A stretch of DNA of 64,000 bases, taken from NCBI GenBank assembly GCA_934444365.1, contig CAKSCM010000011.1:1-64000 (forward strand). Direction: 5' to 3'. Shown one piece after another: positions 1-10,300 of this stretch. The position numbers were made by a program, and so were the translations under genes. Position 1 is the stretch's first letter; every line of letters starts with the position of its first letter. This DNA comes from an uncultured Eubacteriales bacterium. Its GTDB lineage: Bacteria > Bacillota > Clostridia > Oscillospirales > Acutalibacteraceae. The notes below the pieces were generated by a model. The model had not been told where the DNA came from and searched no databases. It saw only the letters and a list, made by a program, of their open reading frames with translations.

Positions 1-48
1 CCTGCTGATTATATTAATGCCTTTAAGCTTAACGGCGAACTCTTCTGA
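1..48 (+). CDS. Possible 3' end of a truncated CDS
   Basis: From the first base the sequence stays open for 15 codons in frame 1 and stops with TGA at 46-48. The short tail reads PADYINAFKLNGELF. This could be the C-terminus of a plus-strand gene whose body lies outside the window, and the symmetric terminator at 156-190 would serve it as well. Fifteen codons cannot establish a gene, so this is tentative. Confidence 0.3.
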   Translation, partial: PADYINAFKLNGELF

Positions 49-155
49 TTTTGTAACACATCATTGACAAACCGACATTTTTAGCGACTTATATATTTTA
101 TTCTACGTAAAACAGAAACGCATCCTTACATCTGTAAATAAAACCATATACTATG

Positions 156-190
156 AAAAAAGGAGTACTCATTGCGAGTACCCTTTTTTC
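156..190. terminator. Symmetric rho-independent terminator
   Basis: A stem of AAAAAAGG plus GTACTC (156-170, one bulged A) pairs with GAGTAC plus CCTTTTTT (176-189) around a five-base loop. The flanking A and T runs let it work in both directions. It ends the minus-strand phosphoesterase gene whose stop is at 198, and possibly a plus-strand gene to the left. Confidence 0.75.
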
Positions 191-197
191 ATTTCAA

Positions 198-2834
198 TCA
201 TACATGCTCTGGTAATTCATCGTTTTCTATAGTAGACTCAGAGTCAACTAATCTCAAATCGAAATCTCTTAATGTATGACAACTAAATAACCGTTGTAAC
301 ACATTAATTTTGCGAGAAATACCATACATTCCACTCGAACGACTAACGACTTGTTCATCCATATTAATATTTGATACAATATCATTATCTGACGTCTCTA
401 ATAAATAAGTTTCATTAGCTTTACCCAATAAATAATTCTGGTTCAATTTTTTCTCGTTAAATTGTTGTTGAATCCAATCGTAATTATAAGATGATGACAA
501 ATCAATACCATCGTGAGCTCTTATAGACTCAATCAAATTCTCAAAAGATGCTAGCGGTTGAACCAATCCAAACGAAGATGAATAATAATAAGTCATAGTA
601 CCATCAATAGGATTAAGCATAATATGATGGTAAAAATCCACATCCACTATACAACCATGGATATCTCCCGAAAAACCTAGATACTTTAACTCGCTCGATA
701 TTTGTTCTTGGCACAATCTCAATGGAGTTAGCATTTGAAGGTATCTACATAAAACAATTTCAAAATTATCAAACACCCATTGCAAACTAGTCGACTTCGT
801 TATTTTTTTGGTTTTACCACCATTTACTATAGATATACCCTGAGAAGCGCCTTTGTTTGGATTCATAATGAAAAATCCATAATATCCTTTTAATTTAACA
901 ACATATATATTCGCTTTGTTATTTCGGCAACTTCGGTAAAGCAAAGCGCCATCACCAATATACTCCCCTATATGTCTATAGAATTGCAAATAATCCTCTA
1001 TCGTAGTTTTATACAATCCATCCGCCAATGAAAAATAAGGGTTTAACTCTACGCCGGTTGTCATCTTTTTAAATACTATATGAGGGTTCTTGTACCCTAT
1101 TTGGTTATCTGCATATATGGTTTCACTTTCGTTTTTATGATAAAAATTTTGATGATTATGACCATAAAAATATATTGTGTCACTATCAATAGTTGCAGAA
1201 CAATCTCGAATTGGATAATGTGATACGCAAACAAAACAAGACTTGTCATCAGCAAATCGCTTTGCATCTATATAAGCTTTTTCAAACAATGTAGACTCTT
1301 TTATTTCATCTTGCCTTGTAAAATTACTACAACAAACTAATGTATCAGCATTATATTCAGAATTGTATTTAGCAAATCCTGAACCACCAAAAATTACGCC
1401 TGTTTTTCCATTAAAATTGAACTCATAATAGTTATTGTGGAGTAATTTCATACCAATTGCTTCGAGTTTTGGCTTAAAATAATCAATAGCCTCATTTACT
1501 GAATTAAACCCTATATATTCGTGATTACCTAATACTACAAATATTTCTCTTTTAGGTCTAGATAGATTATGTTTTGGTAAAATATCACTTATTGTTAACT
1601 CCTCAATACTTTTGCCATGGGATGATTCTATGTTCGATATTTTTTGTTTCGAATCATCATACGTATAAATATAGCTCTCATATTGAGACTTAAATTCTTC
1701 CAATAAATCCAGTTTAGGAGCAATAAAATCCAAATAACTATCATATTCGCTGGGGAAATTTTTATTCTTATAACTTGCAATATTTTTATAGGCATTAATT
1801 GCTATTACCCATGTACTGTCTTTTTGGTATCTTTTTTTATATTGTGCGACTACATTAAAATCCAAACAAGGCAATAAACCTTCTAATGCTTTAATGTACT
1901 TTGTGAAACGGTTGATTTTGAGTTCTAGTTTTTGTTTATTTATATCAATAAATTTCTTTTTATTTTTTGCACTAAATAACTCTTTTTTCGTTTTTTTGTA
2001 CAGTAGGTAATCATTGTAACGTACAAATCTCGTATAAAAATCAATGGTAAGTTCCGCATCTGATGAGGTATCTCCTGCAAAAACAATGATACCTCTATTA
2101 TCCATTGTTTTATACAAATTCCTTATTGTCGTATTTATCAATGAATTCAAAGAGTTGCTATTAGTTAAGTGGTGGAGCAAGTGTATATCCGATATATACG
2201 AAACATGTAAATCCTCATAACCACCATAATATGACAAAGGATTATTTATATTATCAATTATAGATAATTGTTTGTTTAAAACTTGCAAAACACCACTTTG
2301 GTTATTAACATTACACAAGTTAGTATAAGTATTATCTTCAGGAACTATGGTGCTTGATAAACAGGCCGCGCCAACACATGAACGCCATTTAACACATGTA
2401 ATACTGCTTTCATCTGTAAAAAATGTGCGATTACAAATACTACACTGAACTTTATACAATCTGTGATCAATTAAGGCTTGGATTAACTCACTTTGTGTAT
2501 CAGGTCTCTTTTTGTGATATAAGACGTTCGACAAACTTCTAAAAAAGTTCCATTTATTTCTTTCCAATTGAACCAAATAAAATTTTTCAATGAACGATTT
2601 TGGCATATTAGATTTGTTATCAAAAAGCCCCTTTTCCCCCTCATTTAACTTATAGTATGTTTCAAATTTATTTGATTTTTCATCACACTGCCAAGCATCT
2701 ATTTTCCAATCATCAAATCTTTTCCATTCTTTCTTTGCTAACGGTTCAACACTCTTTAAGAAATCTTGATGATTCAACTGAAAATCATTGGCAATCACGG
2801 TTAAACATCCTGAAATAAAACCATTTTTCAACAT
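198..2834 (-). CDS. Calcineurin-like metallophosphoesterase, large, AT-rich, function unknown
   Basis: An 878-residue protein with the full binuclear metallophosphoesterase set: D-x-H (SDIHLLHH, about residue 216), GD (FAGD, about 255), GNHE (about 436-439), a later His in VSHYP (about 539) and GHNH (about 558-561). About 175 Lys-rich, helix-prone residues are inserted between the GD and GNHE motifs. Ahead of the catalytic core is a Cys cluster (CSIC, then three more Cys, about residues 131-158) that looks like a small zinc site. The C-terminal 260 residues match nothing I recognise. I see no signal peptide or membrane segment. ATG 2834 is chosen because GAGGAG lies 10 bases upstream; an in-frame ATG 24 bases earlier has no such site. 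The gene stands alone and its AT-richness contrasts sharply with everything after 2.94 kb, suggesting transfer. Substrate unknown; a nucleotide or nucleic-acid role is only a guess. Confidence 0.8.
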   Translation of the reverse strand: MLKNGFISGCLTVIANDFQLNHQDFLKSVEPLAKKEWKRFDDWKIDAWQCDEKSNKFETYYKLNEGEKGLFDNKSNMPKSFIEKFYLVQLERNKWNFFRSLSNVLYHKKRPDTQSELIQALIDHRLYKVQCSICNRTFFTDESSITCVKWRSCVGAACLSSTIVPEDNTYTNLCNVNNQSGVLQVLNKQLSIIDNINNPLSYYGGYEDLHVSYISDIHLLHHLTNSNSLNSLINTTIRNLYKTMDNRGIIVFAGDTSSDAELTIDFYTRFVRYNDYLLYKKTKKELFSAKNKKKFIDINKQKLELKINRFTKYIKALEGLLPCLDFNVVAQYKKRYQKDSTWVIAINAYKNIASYKNKNFPSEYDSYLDFIAPKLDLLEEFKSQYESYIYTYDDSKQKISNIESSHGKSIEELTISDILPKHNLSRPKREIFVVLGNHEYIGFNSVNEAIDYFKPKLEAIGMKLLHNNYYEFNFNGKTGVIFGGSGFAKYNSEYNADTLVCCSNFTRQDEIKESTLFEKAYIDAKRFADDKSCFVCVSHYPIRDCSATIDSDTIYFYGHNHQNFYHKNESETIYADNQIGYKNPHIVFKKMTTGVELNPYFSLADGLYKTTIEDYLQFYRHIGEYIGDGALLYRSCRNNKANIYVVKLKGYYGFFIMNPNKGASQGISIVNGGKTKKITKSTSLQWVFDNFEIVLCRYLQMLTPLRLCQEQISSELKYLGFSGDIHGCIVDVDFYHHIMLNPIDGTMTYYYSSSFGLVQPLASFENLIESIRAHDGIDLSSSYNYDWIQQQFNEKKLNQNYLLGKANETYLLETSDNDIVSNINMDEQVVSRSSGMYGISRKINVLQRLFSCHTLRDFDLRLVDSESTIENDELPEHV

Positions 2835-2942
2835 CAAACGCACACTCCTCTTATGCATTTATTAATGAATACATGTTACTCATTATTGTACATTTTATAT
2901 TTTATCATAAGACTTTTTTTCTTGCGCGTGGTTTGCGATATT

Positions 2943-5900
2943 TCATTCGCTCCTTAAGGCCACGACCGGATCCTTTTTAGCGGCGCTTCTCGAGGGGATG
3001 ATTCCCGACACAAGGGTCAGCATAACGCTTATTAAAACAAGTATTACGGCGGCGACCGGCGGCAAAAATGCCGTAAGGCTCTGAATTCCGGTAAGGCTTC
3101 TTATTATGGCGTTTATCGGTATGCAAAGCAGATAGGTTATTCCGACACCGAGAATGCCGGACATAAAGCCTATTATGACCGTCTCGGCATTGAACATACC
3201 CGAAACATTCCGTTTCGAAGCACCTATTGCACGCAAAATTCCGATCTCCTTGGTGCGTTCCTGCACCGATATAAGGGTTATAACCCCTATCATTATTGAG
3301 GACACTATAAGCGATATCGCCACAAAGGCAATAAGGACATAGGTCACGGCGTCGATGATGGTCGTGACCGACGACATCATTATTCCGACGTAATCGGTGT
3401 ATTTGATCTTGTGCAGTTCATCCACCGAATCATTGTAATCGGATATCATATCCTCGATTACATCCTTGTCGGCAAAGCTTGAAGCGTATATATTAACGGT
3501 CGCCGGGGAATCAAGATCCATATGTCCGAGCCTTATTAAATTGTCCTCATACGAATTCTCGGAAAACTCAAGTGCCGAATCGTAATACTCGGCGCACTGC
3601 TCGGTTGTAAAGGAGGCAATCTCATTATCGAGCAGTAAAGCGAGTTTAGCGTCATCAAATCCGGCAAATCCGCTTTTTACACCCTCAGAATACCGGGTTT
3701 TAACCTGCTCTCTTATTGCCTTTTTGTAGGTGTCGTAAAGCTCGTCGTCGCTCATCGCCGAAAGGTATTTTGAAACCTGATCGGACGAAAGCCCCATGCT
3801 TTGCGCAAAGGCTGCCGTCAGGGTCTGCTCGATACTCTCGCGCGTGGCGCCCTGCATGGCCTGATTTTCGGCCGCGGCCAATGTCTGCTCGGGAGGAATA
3901 CTCTTAATTGCGACATAAAGCTCGGCCTTTGCCTTTTCGCCGGCCGACGAGACATATTCTTTAAAAAGACTCTCCTTCTCGGAGTTTTCAAGCTCCGAGG
4001 TATTTTTAAACAAAAGCCCGCTTGTAACGTCTACGTCCTTGTTATTCATTTGAGCCTTTATGGCCTCACTTTCGGCCGAACGGTTTATAACATACTCCGT
4101 AAGCTCCTTTGTATATCCGACCGAACCGGTAAGCATGGTGGACGACGCGTCCTCATTAGGACGTATAACGCCCGACACCTTAAGCTTTATTCCGTTGTCG
4201 TAAAGGTATTTAACCCCTGCATCGCTTTCGCGAAGGTCGGTATAAAGTCCGCTTGTCTCATCCTTTGTATAACAGTCCGAAACGAGCACAACACGGTAAT
4301 CGCGCGAGCATATTTCGCTGTACGACCAGCTTTTTTCATCCTGTGAAAGGTCGCTCCCGTTGACCGCCGCGTTCATTATTTCGTCTATCCGCTCTTCCGA
4401 TATAAGTCCCAAGGCATAAAGGGTCAGATCGTCGAGCTCGTTGTTTTTGTCGAGCACTAAAACTATCTCGTCGTAGCTTTGCGGCCAGTCGCCGTAGACA
4501 AGATCATACTGCTTTTTAAGGGTTTCGCTGATTTTTTCGCCGTTTTTGCCGGAAAGCAGCTCCTGCCACATGACGGCGCCTTGAGAGCCCATCGAGCTCA
4601 TCGAATCCATCGCCTTCATAAGTCCCGACGATCCTGAAGCTCCCGAAAGCCTCGCCGACATATCGACCCCCATATATTCCGATATAAGGTCGTTCATCAG
4701 CTCGGACGTGTCCGAATGTATCACCTTGCCCTCCTCATTTTCGGTATACACCGAAAGGGGAAGATCGTAGCCGTACTGTATTCCGCTTATGGCCGACGAT
4801 TCGTCCGTATCTTCGCCGGCAGACAGCATTTTTTCTTCCAGGAATTTTTTGAAGGCGGTAAGATCGTTTTCCTGGGTGTCTATATCGTTGAGTGAATTTA
4901 TCATGTCGTAAACCGCCGACTTTTTGTAAACGGCGTCGTTCGGATGATCAACGTCATTCCGGCTTATATTCATAAAGGTCTTCATCAGCTGGGTAAGATC
5001 AACCGACGTGCGCTCAATGGTAAGGGGATATGACGACAGCGCGTTCTCCTGCGTCACATTTATATAATCGGTAGTGCCCTGCGATATCGCAAGTATAAGG
5101 GATATTCCGATTATTCCTATACTTCCGGCAAAGGAGGTAAGGGCGGTACGTCCTTTTTTGGTGAAAAGGTTTTTAAGGGAAAGCATAAAGGAGGTCGCAA
5201 AGGACATCGACGGCTTTTTCTCTTTTTTGGCCTTTTTCGCCGCACGACGGGATGATTCAGATAAACCCTGATTATCCTCGCCGCCCTCAGATTCTTTTAA
5301 CTCGTCGGTGCCATACGGGCGCGAATCGTCGATTATATTGCCGTCGAGCATTTTTACCGTTCTTGTCGCGTAAAGCTCGGCCAGCTCCGGATTGTGCGTT
5401 ACCATTATTATAAGGCGCTCGCTCGATATTCTTTTAAGGATCTCCATGACCTGAATGCTGGTTTCGGTGTCGAGCGCTCCGGTCGGCTCGTCGGCCAGTA
5501 TTATTTCGGGATCGTTGACAAGGGCGCGCGCTATTGCGACGCGCTGCATCTGTCCTCCCGAAAGCTCGCCGGGCTTTTTGTAAAGCTGAGAGCCGAGTCC
5601 CACCTCGCACAGAGCCTTTTCGGCTCTTTGTTTTCGTTCGGATTTTTTTACTCCCGAAAGACTCAGCGCCAGCTCAACATTCTGCAAAACGCTCTGATGC
5701 GGTATAAGATTGTAGCTTTGGAAAACAAATCCGACCGAATGGTTCCTGTAAGCGTCCCAGTCACGATCCTTAAAATCCTTAGTCGAACGTCCCCTTATCT
5801 GTAAATCGCCGCTCGTATAACGGTCAAGCCCGCCTATAATGTTAAGCAGGGTGGTCTTACCGCACCCCGAGGGGCCGAGTACACACACAAATTCGCTTTT

Positions 5901-5987
5901 CCTGAAATTAAGGGTAATCCCCTTTAAGGCCTCCACCTTACCGCCGCCGGCGGGATAATCCTTTTTTATATTTTTAAGTTCTAACAT
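2943..5987 (-). CDS. MacB-like ABC transporter, ATPase fused to FtsX-type permease
   Basis: A 1014-residue fusion. The N-terminal ATPase has Walker A GPSGCGKTT (about residues 38-46), signature LSGGQ (142-146), Walker B ILADEP (163-168) and an H-loop in VTHN. After a charged linker comes one membrane segment (about 285-305), then about 550 extracytoplasmic residues, and three C-terminal membrane segments with the FtsX-like signature around KEIGILRAIGASKRNV. This is the MacB/LolCDE mechanotransmission architecture; Gram-positive relatives export peptides or lipids or act in antimicrobial-peptide resistance, but the substrate cannot be read here. The start is ATG 5987, with GGAG nine bases upstream; the in-frame codon at 6008 lacks a site. 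It is monocistronic and divergent from the aldolase gene. A perfect inverted repeat sits in its promoter region, suggesting a repressor or activator not encoded in the window. Confidence 0.92.
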   Translation of the reverse strand: MLELKNIKKDYPAGGGKVEALKGITLNFRKSEFVCVLGPSGCGKTTLLNIIGGLDRYTSGDLQIRGRSTKDFKDRDWDAYRNHSVGFVFQSYNLIPHQSVLQNVELALSLSGVKKSERKQRAEKALCEVGLGSQLYKKPGELSGGQMQRVAIARALVNDPEIILADEPTGALDTETSIQVMEILKRISSERLIIMVTHNPELAELYATRTVKMLDGNIIDDSRPYGTDELKESEGGEDNQGLSESSRRAAKKAKKEKKPSMSFATSFMLSLKNLFTKKGRTALTSFAGSIGIIGISLILAISQGTTDYINVTQENALSSYPLTIERTSVDLTQLMKTFMNISRNDVDHPNDAVYKKSAVYDMINSLNDIDTQENDLTAFKKFLEEKMLSAGEDTDESSAISGIQYGYDLPLSVYTENEEGKVIHSDTSELMNDLISEYMGVDMSARLSGASGSSGLMKAMDSMSSMGSQGAVMWQELLSGKNGEKISETLKKQYDLVYGDWPQSYDEIVLVLDKNNELDDLTLYALGLISEERIDEIMNAAVNGSDLSQDEKSWSYSEICSRDYRVVLVSDCYTKDETSGLYTDLRESDAGVKYLYDNGIKLKVSGVIRPNEDASSTMLTGSVGYTKELTEYVINRSAESEAIKAQMNNKDVDVTSGLLFKNTSELENSEKESLFKEYVSSAGEKAKAELYVAIKSIPPEQTLAAAENQAMQGATRESIEQTLTAAFAQSMGLSSDQVSKYLSAMSDDELYDTYKKAIREQVKTRYSEGVKSGFAGFDDAKLALLLDNEIASFTTEQCAEYYDSALEFSENSYEDNLIRLGHMDLDSPATVNIYASSFADKDVIEDMISDYNDSVDELHKIKYTDYVGIMMSSVTTIIDAVTYVLIAFVAISLIVSSIMIGVITLISVQERTKEIGILRAIGASKRNVSGMFNAETVIIGFMSGILGVGITYLLCIPINAIIRSLTGIQSLTAFLPPVAAVILVLISVMLTLVSGIIPSRSAAKKDPVVALRSE

Positions 5988-6044
5988 CGCCTGTTCTCCG
6001 TTTCGCACTGCATTTACCGTACATTTTTAAATCCGTTACATGTT

Positions 6045-6076
6045 ATTATAGCCTTTCATGAAATAAATTCATGAAA
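6045..6076 (-). promoter_or_regulatory. ABC transporter promoter with inverted-repeat operator
   Basis: A TATAAT -10 box reads on the minus strand at 6050-6045. The -35 region is poor (CATGAA). Directly upstream lies a perfect inverted repeat with arms TTTCATGAA (6054-6062) and TTCATGAAA (6068-6076) separated by five bases. A regulator bound there would cover the -35 and spacer, which fits either repression or activation of a weak promoter. Confidence 0.55.
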
Positions 6077-6184
6077 AATGTGTTAATTTTCGTTTTTAAA
6101 TCAACCGGTCGGCGGCATCCGATCCCGATGAAATGATTTTTTTGAAAAAATATTGTCTGATGTATGGATTTTTGCTTTTTTCGG

Positions 6185-6193
6185 TGCTATAAT
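6185..6193 (+). promoter_or_regulatory. Extended -10 promoter of the aldolase gene
   Basis: TGCTATAAT at 6185-6193 is an extended -10 element (TG-n-TATAAT). No good -35 is present at the usual distance. It lies 41 bases before the GTG start of the aldolase gene. Confidence 0.55.
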
Positions 6194-6233
6194 GATGGAG
6201 TAAAAACAATAAGCAGCAGAAAGGAAGATAATT

Positions 6234-6917
6234 GTGCTGTATATTATGGACACCGCGAATCTTGAAAAGATCCGCAATTGCGTGGAGTATTATCCGATTG
6301 ACGGTGTTACAACAAATCCGTCGATTATTTCAAAGGAGCATTCCGATTTTCCGAAGCTGATAAAGCAGATACGCGAAATAATCGGCCGCGACCGCATGTT
6401 CCACATTCAGGTAACCGGCGACACTTACGACGAGATAATCCGCGAGGCCACCGATTTGAACGAATATGTCGGCGGAAACCTGTACATAAAGGTTCCTATC
6501 TCCAAAGAGGGGCTCAAGGCGACATCCGAGCTTAAGCGCCGCGGAATGAAGGTAACCGAAACCGCTATCTTCACCCAGCAGCAGGCTCTTATCGCCGCTA
6601 AGGCCGGCGCCGATTTTGTTGCGCCTTACGTCAACCGTCTTGACAATATCGTATCGGACGGCGTAACGGTGGTTAAGGATATAGTAGATATGTTCAACGT
6701 TCAGAATATATCCACCAAGGTGCTTGCCGCGAGCTTTAAAACGGTCGAGCAGATCCACAAGATCGCCATGACCGGAGCACATGCGGTAACCATCACCCCC
6801 GAGCTTTACGATACCCTTATTTACCATCCGCTGACCCTTTACGCAATAGACGATTTCAAGGCCGACTGGTCGAGCGTTTACGGTGATAAGACCATACTTA
6901 AAATGTTTGAAAAATAA
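6234..6917 (+). CDS. fsa: Fructose-6-phosphate aldolase / transaldolase-like protein
   Basis: A 227-residue protein of the short transaldolase (TalC/FSA) family, about the family's usual length of 215-225. It opens with the typical MDTAN and GVTTNPSI (about residues 24-31) and carries the Schiff-base lysine in LYIKVPIS (Lys86). The family either cleaves fructose 6-phosphate to dihydroxyacetone and glyceraldehyde 3-phosphate or transfers a dihydroxyacetone unit; the two activities cannot be separated by eye. The start is GTG 6234, seven bases after AAGGAAG; the next ATG (6246) would cut into the first strand. It is a single-gene unit with an extended -10 promoter and two tandem terminators downstream. 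Cytoplasmic. Confidence 0.9.
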   Translation: MLYIMDTANLEKIRNCVEYYPIDGVTTNPSIISKEHSDFPKLIKQIREIIGRDRMFHIQVTGDTYDEIIREATDLNEYVGGNLYIKVPISKEGLKATSELKRRGMKVTETAIFTQQQALIAAKAGADFVAPYVNRLDNIVSDGVTVVKDIVDMFNVQNISTKVLAASFKTVEQIHKIAMTGAHAVTITPELYDTLIYHPLTLYAIDDFKADWSSVYGDKTILKMFEK

Positions 6918-7050
6918 GCTTTTTGCTTGATCGCCCGTTGCGGCCGACGGCGAAAGAATTTCGGATCGGTACAGAAAAAACGCATCCGAAGTCTCACGCA
7001 AAAGATCACCGGCTATCGGCATGGAATTAAATATGTTTTAAAACATCAAA

Positions 7051-7085
7051 CGACCGGAAGGCTTTAATGCCCTCCGGTCGTTTTT
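7051..7085 (+). terminator. Rho-independent terminator after the aldolase gene
   Basis: CGACCGGAAGGC pairs with GCCCTCCGGTCG (one mismatch) around TTTAAT, followed by TTTTT at 7081-7085. Confidence 0.8.
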
Positions 7086-7110
7086 CAGCTAAGAATTCCG
7101 TGAGTTACAG

Positions 7111-7135
7111 CCGACCGAAGCAAGGTCGGATTTTT
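7111..7135 (+). terminator. Second, weaker terminator
   Basis: CCGACC (7111-7116) pairs with GGTCGG (7124-7129) around a seven-base loop, followed by ATTTTT. It backs up the terminator at 7051. Confidence 0.5.
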
Positions 7136-7186
7136 AAACACTATTACTGTTTCCGTCTTTCGGCAAAGCCGACGGTTTATTGCTTC

Positions 7187-7234
7187 AAAAACCAAGGCAT
7201 CTATCGGTTATGGCAAAGACCGACAGATGCCTTT
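7187..7234 (-). terminator. Terminator of the TetR-surface protein unit
   Basis: On the minus strand AAGGCATCT plus TCGGT pairs with ACCGA plus AGATGCCTT around a short loop, followed by GGTTTTTG. It lies about 110 bases after the stop of the surface protein gene. Confidence 0.75.
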
Positions 7235-7344
7235 TGATTATTCTGATAAGGTATTGTACCGGGCAAGAAAAAAGTATTCTTGGCTTTTGGTACAACACGG
7301 TTATTCTATCGGATATACAGCGGTCGATTCAATCGGCTGCCCGT

Positions 7345-10300
7345 TTATCCTTTTCGTCCCTTCTTTCTGCTTACGCTACCTCCGATAACAACGCCGCCGC
7401 TTACAAACAGCACGGCCAGCCACAAAATAAGATTGCCGCTGTCACCGGTTTTCGGGACGTCTTCCGGAATATCGGAATTGCTTTCTGTTTTCCCCGTTTT
7501 TTCGGTTACGGTGTCGCCCTTCGATATTTCCTTTATACCGTCTTTATCGGCATAGTATCTGCCGCAGCCTTCACAGTACCAGTATTCGGTATTTCCCTCT
7601 TTGTCCGGGGTCGACGCCTTTGCCGGGAAATATACAAGATTCTCATGACTGTTTCCGTCAACTTCGCCGTACTCGGCGCCGCAGATATCGCATTTTGCCC
7701 TTTTTACACAGGTCGCCTTGCCGCCGGTGCAGCTTGCGGTTTCGTTATGTTCTTCATCAAAGCGGCAAATGCGGCTGTGCGTACCGTCGCCGTTCGACTG
7801 CCAACCCCCGAAGGTATGGCCGGAATTGACCGTCAGCGTAAGACTCGCACAGTTGCCGGCCCTGTCGGTCGCAATAACGGTTTGTTTATCGCTCGCCGGA
7901 GTGATTGTCAGACTTCCCTCGGCGGAAAGTACAACCTCTTCGCCGTTTACGGTGACGGTATCAAGATAATCGTCGCTTACCGTAAGGGTAACCGCACCGC
8001 AATAGGTCTCGCCGTTTACCGCTCCGGATATAACCGGAGATATGCTGTCGAGCACAATGCCGGCCGAGCAAAGATAAAACACGTTGCCGGCCTTATCGGT
8101 AAGCCTTACATAAACAATTGCCCTGGTGTCGGGGCTTATTACGAATTCTCCGCCGTAAAGGGTAAATTCTCTTTCGCTGAGCTGTTCGCGGTTAAGTACC
8201 TCGTCGGTTACAAGGTACTCGACCGTAACGGCCTCACCGCTGTTGTCCGTGGCGGTTACAGTCACCGTCTGATTGTCTTTGCAGAAAAGGTCGAAGGACA
8301 GCTCATCCGAAAAGCCTCGCCAGCCGTAATCTTCGCCGATCGAAATCTCGCCGGTGGGTTCGGTCTTATCGATTCTGTAGGCTTTTTCCACCGCTTCGGA
8401 TATAACACCGTCGGATTTTCTCTTTAAATAGAAGGTAAGCGTGCCGTTGTTGTTTTCCTGAGATACGGTAAGCATCTCACTCCACTCGCCTTCCTTCTCG
8501 TCGGTAAGGGAAAGCAGCCAGCCGTCATTCGCATTAACACAGAAATCCTCTCGCCTCCAGTCGTCGGAATCGGCGGTATATTCGCTGCCGTCGGAGATAT
8601 AGGCCTTAATGCTCGCCGTAATGCCGGTGGGCTGAATAAGCTCATAGTTACCCATATCGGCTCCGGTCAATGTGAATTCGGTAAAGACTATGTCGATATT
8701 GTCGCCGATATCGGTTTTGGTAAACGAGGGAGTACCGACGGTCAAAAGCGATACGTCGTCGCCCTCTACCACACCGCCGAGCACAGGCATGCCGTCAAGA
8801 GCAGCCGTAGGTGTCCCGTCGAAGGATTTGTCCATAACCTTTATATTCTCGACCGTAAGGGTCCTTGCGGTGATATCGGCCGTGGTATCTGCCGGCTGTG
8901 ATTTAAGAATGTAATTATCCTTATCCTCACCCTGCAATTCGAATCCGGCGAAGGTTACGATCTTTCCCGTTCCGACATTTTTGTCGCTGTACTTTGCCGT
9001 TCCGGCCTTGATTACCAGATCATCGCTTTCCACCTTGCCGGACAAAGTACCGATATTTGTGATCTCGGCGGTTTCCTTCGAGTCATAGATCTTGCTTTCT
9101 TTTACGGCCGCACCCTCAATTGTAACCTCCCTTTGGCGGATAACGGCGGTGGTTGTCTGTATCGCTTCGCTGTAGAGATCGGTAGTTAAAAGCGAAACGC
9201 GAACGGTATACCTTCCGGCATTTTTAGGGGCATTTTCGGTATATGCGGAATCCTCCGCACCGTCCGGTTTATATTCGATCTTGGCCTTAGCGTCCGAATC
9301 GGCAGTAAATGTAGGAGCCGAAATAGGATTGCCGTCGTAGGCCTTGCTATAGGGTTCAAGATCTGAAATCATAGCTGTTTTCTTCACCATTTTCAGTATA
9401 ACCGAGGTGGTTTCCGGCGAGTCATTTTCCTCCCCTTCGACATATACCTCACCCATAGGATTATACTGTACCGTCAGGGTGTATTCGCCGGCTTTAAGGG
9501 AGTTCATGTACTCGCTTTTAAGGGTTATAACTCCCTCTTCGCTCACCGAATATTTATCCGCCGGAATGAGATTTGACGTATTCTGTCCGTTTTGTATATA
9601 AACGGCATTCACGGTGTTGCCGTTAAGTTTTACACTAAAGGATTTCGGCTCGCCGGAACAAACGGTCGCGGTTATTTCTTCGGTCCCCTGTTCGGAATCG
9701 CTGTAAAGCACGATACCTGACGAATTAATAATCGTATTGTTACCGCTTTGGTCGGTCAAACGGACATATATAAAGACCTTTTGATCGGGCTCTATATTAA
9801 AACGCGCCGAATTGCCGCTTGTGTTAAGCACCTTCCAATCGCCGATTATATCGTCCTTGGTTTCGAAGGTTTCCTCCGAGAGAAGATATTCGATTTTAAC
9901 CGGTTTGCCGCTGTTGTCATCGGCCGATATTGTCACCCCGACCGTATTTTTAAAGAACAAACCGAAGGTGACCGAATTCAAAAACTCACGCCACGCGCTC
10001 GATTTGATTGCAATTGCGCCCGTAGGAGCTTCAACATCGCTCCACTGGGCTACTATGGTAACCGACGACACGCTGTCATTAATTACAAGATCAGCATAGG
10101 TGGTACTATTAGTAATCATAATATCGCCGCATTTAAAGCCCTCGAAATTCCAGCCCTCTCTTGTGGGACTAATTATACCTTCGAGCACCTTATCAGTCCA
10201 TGTTACGCCGGTCCTGTCACCGATTAACGTACCCCCGGCGGTATCGAATTTTACGGTGTATTCATTGGCTGTCCATACGGGATAAAGCGTCAGCTCCTCG

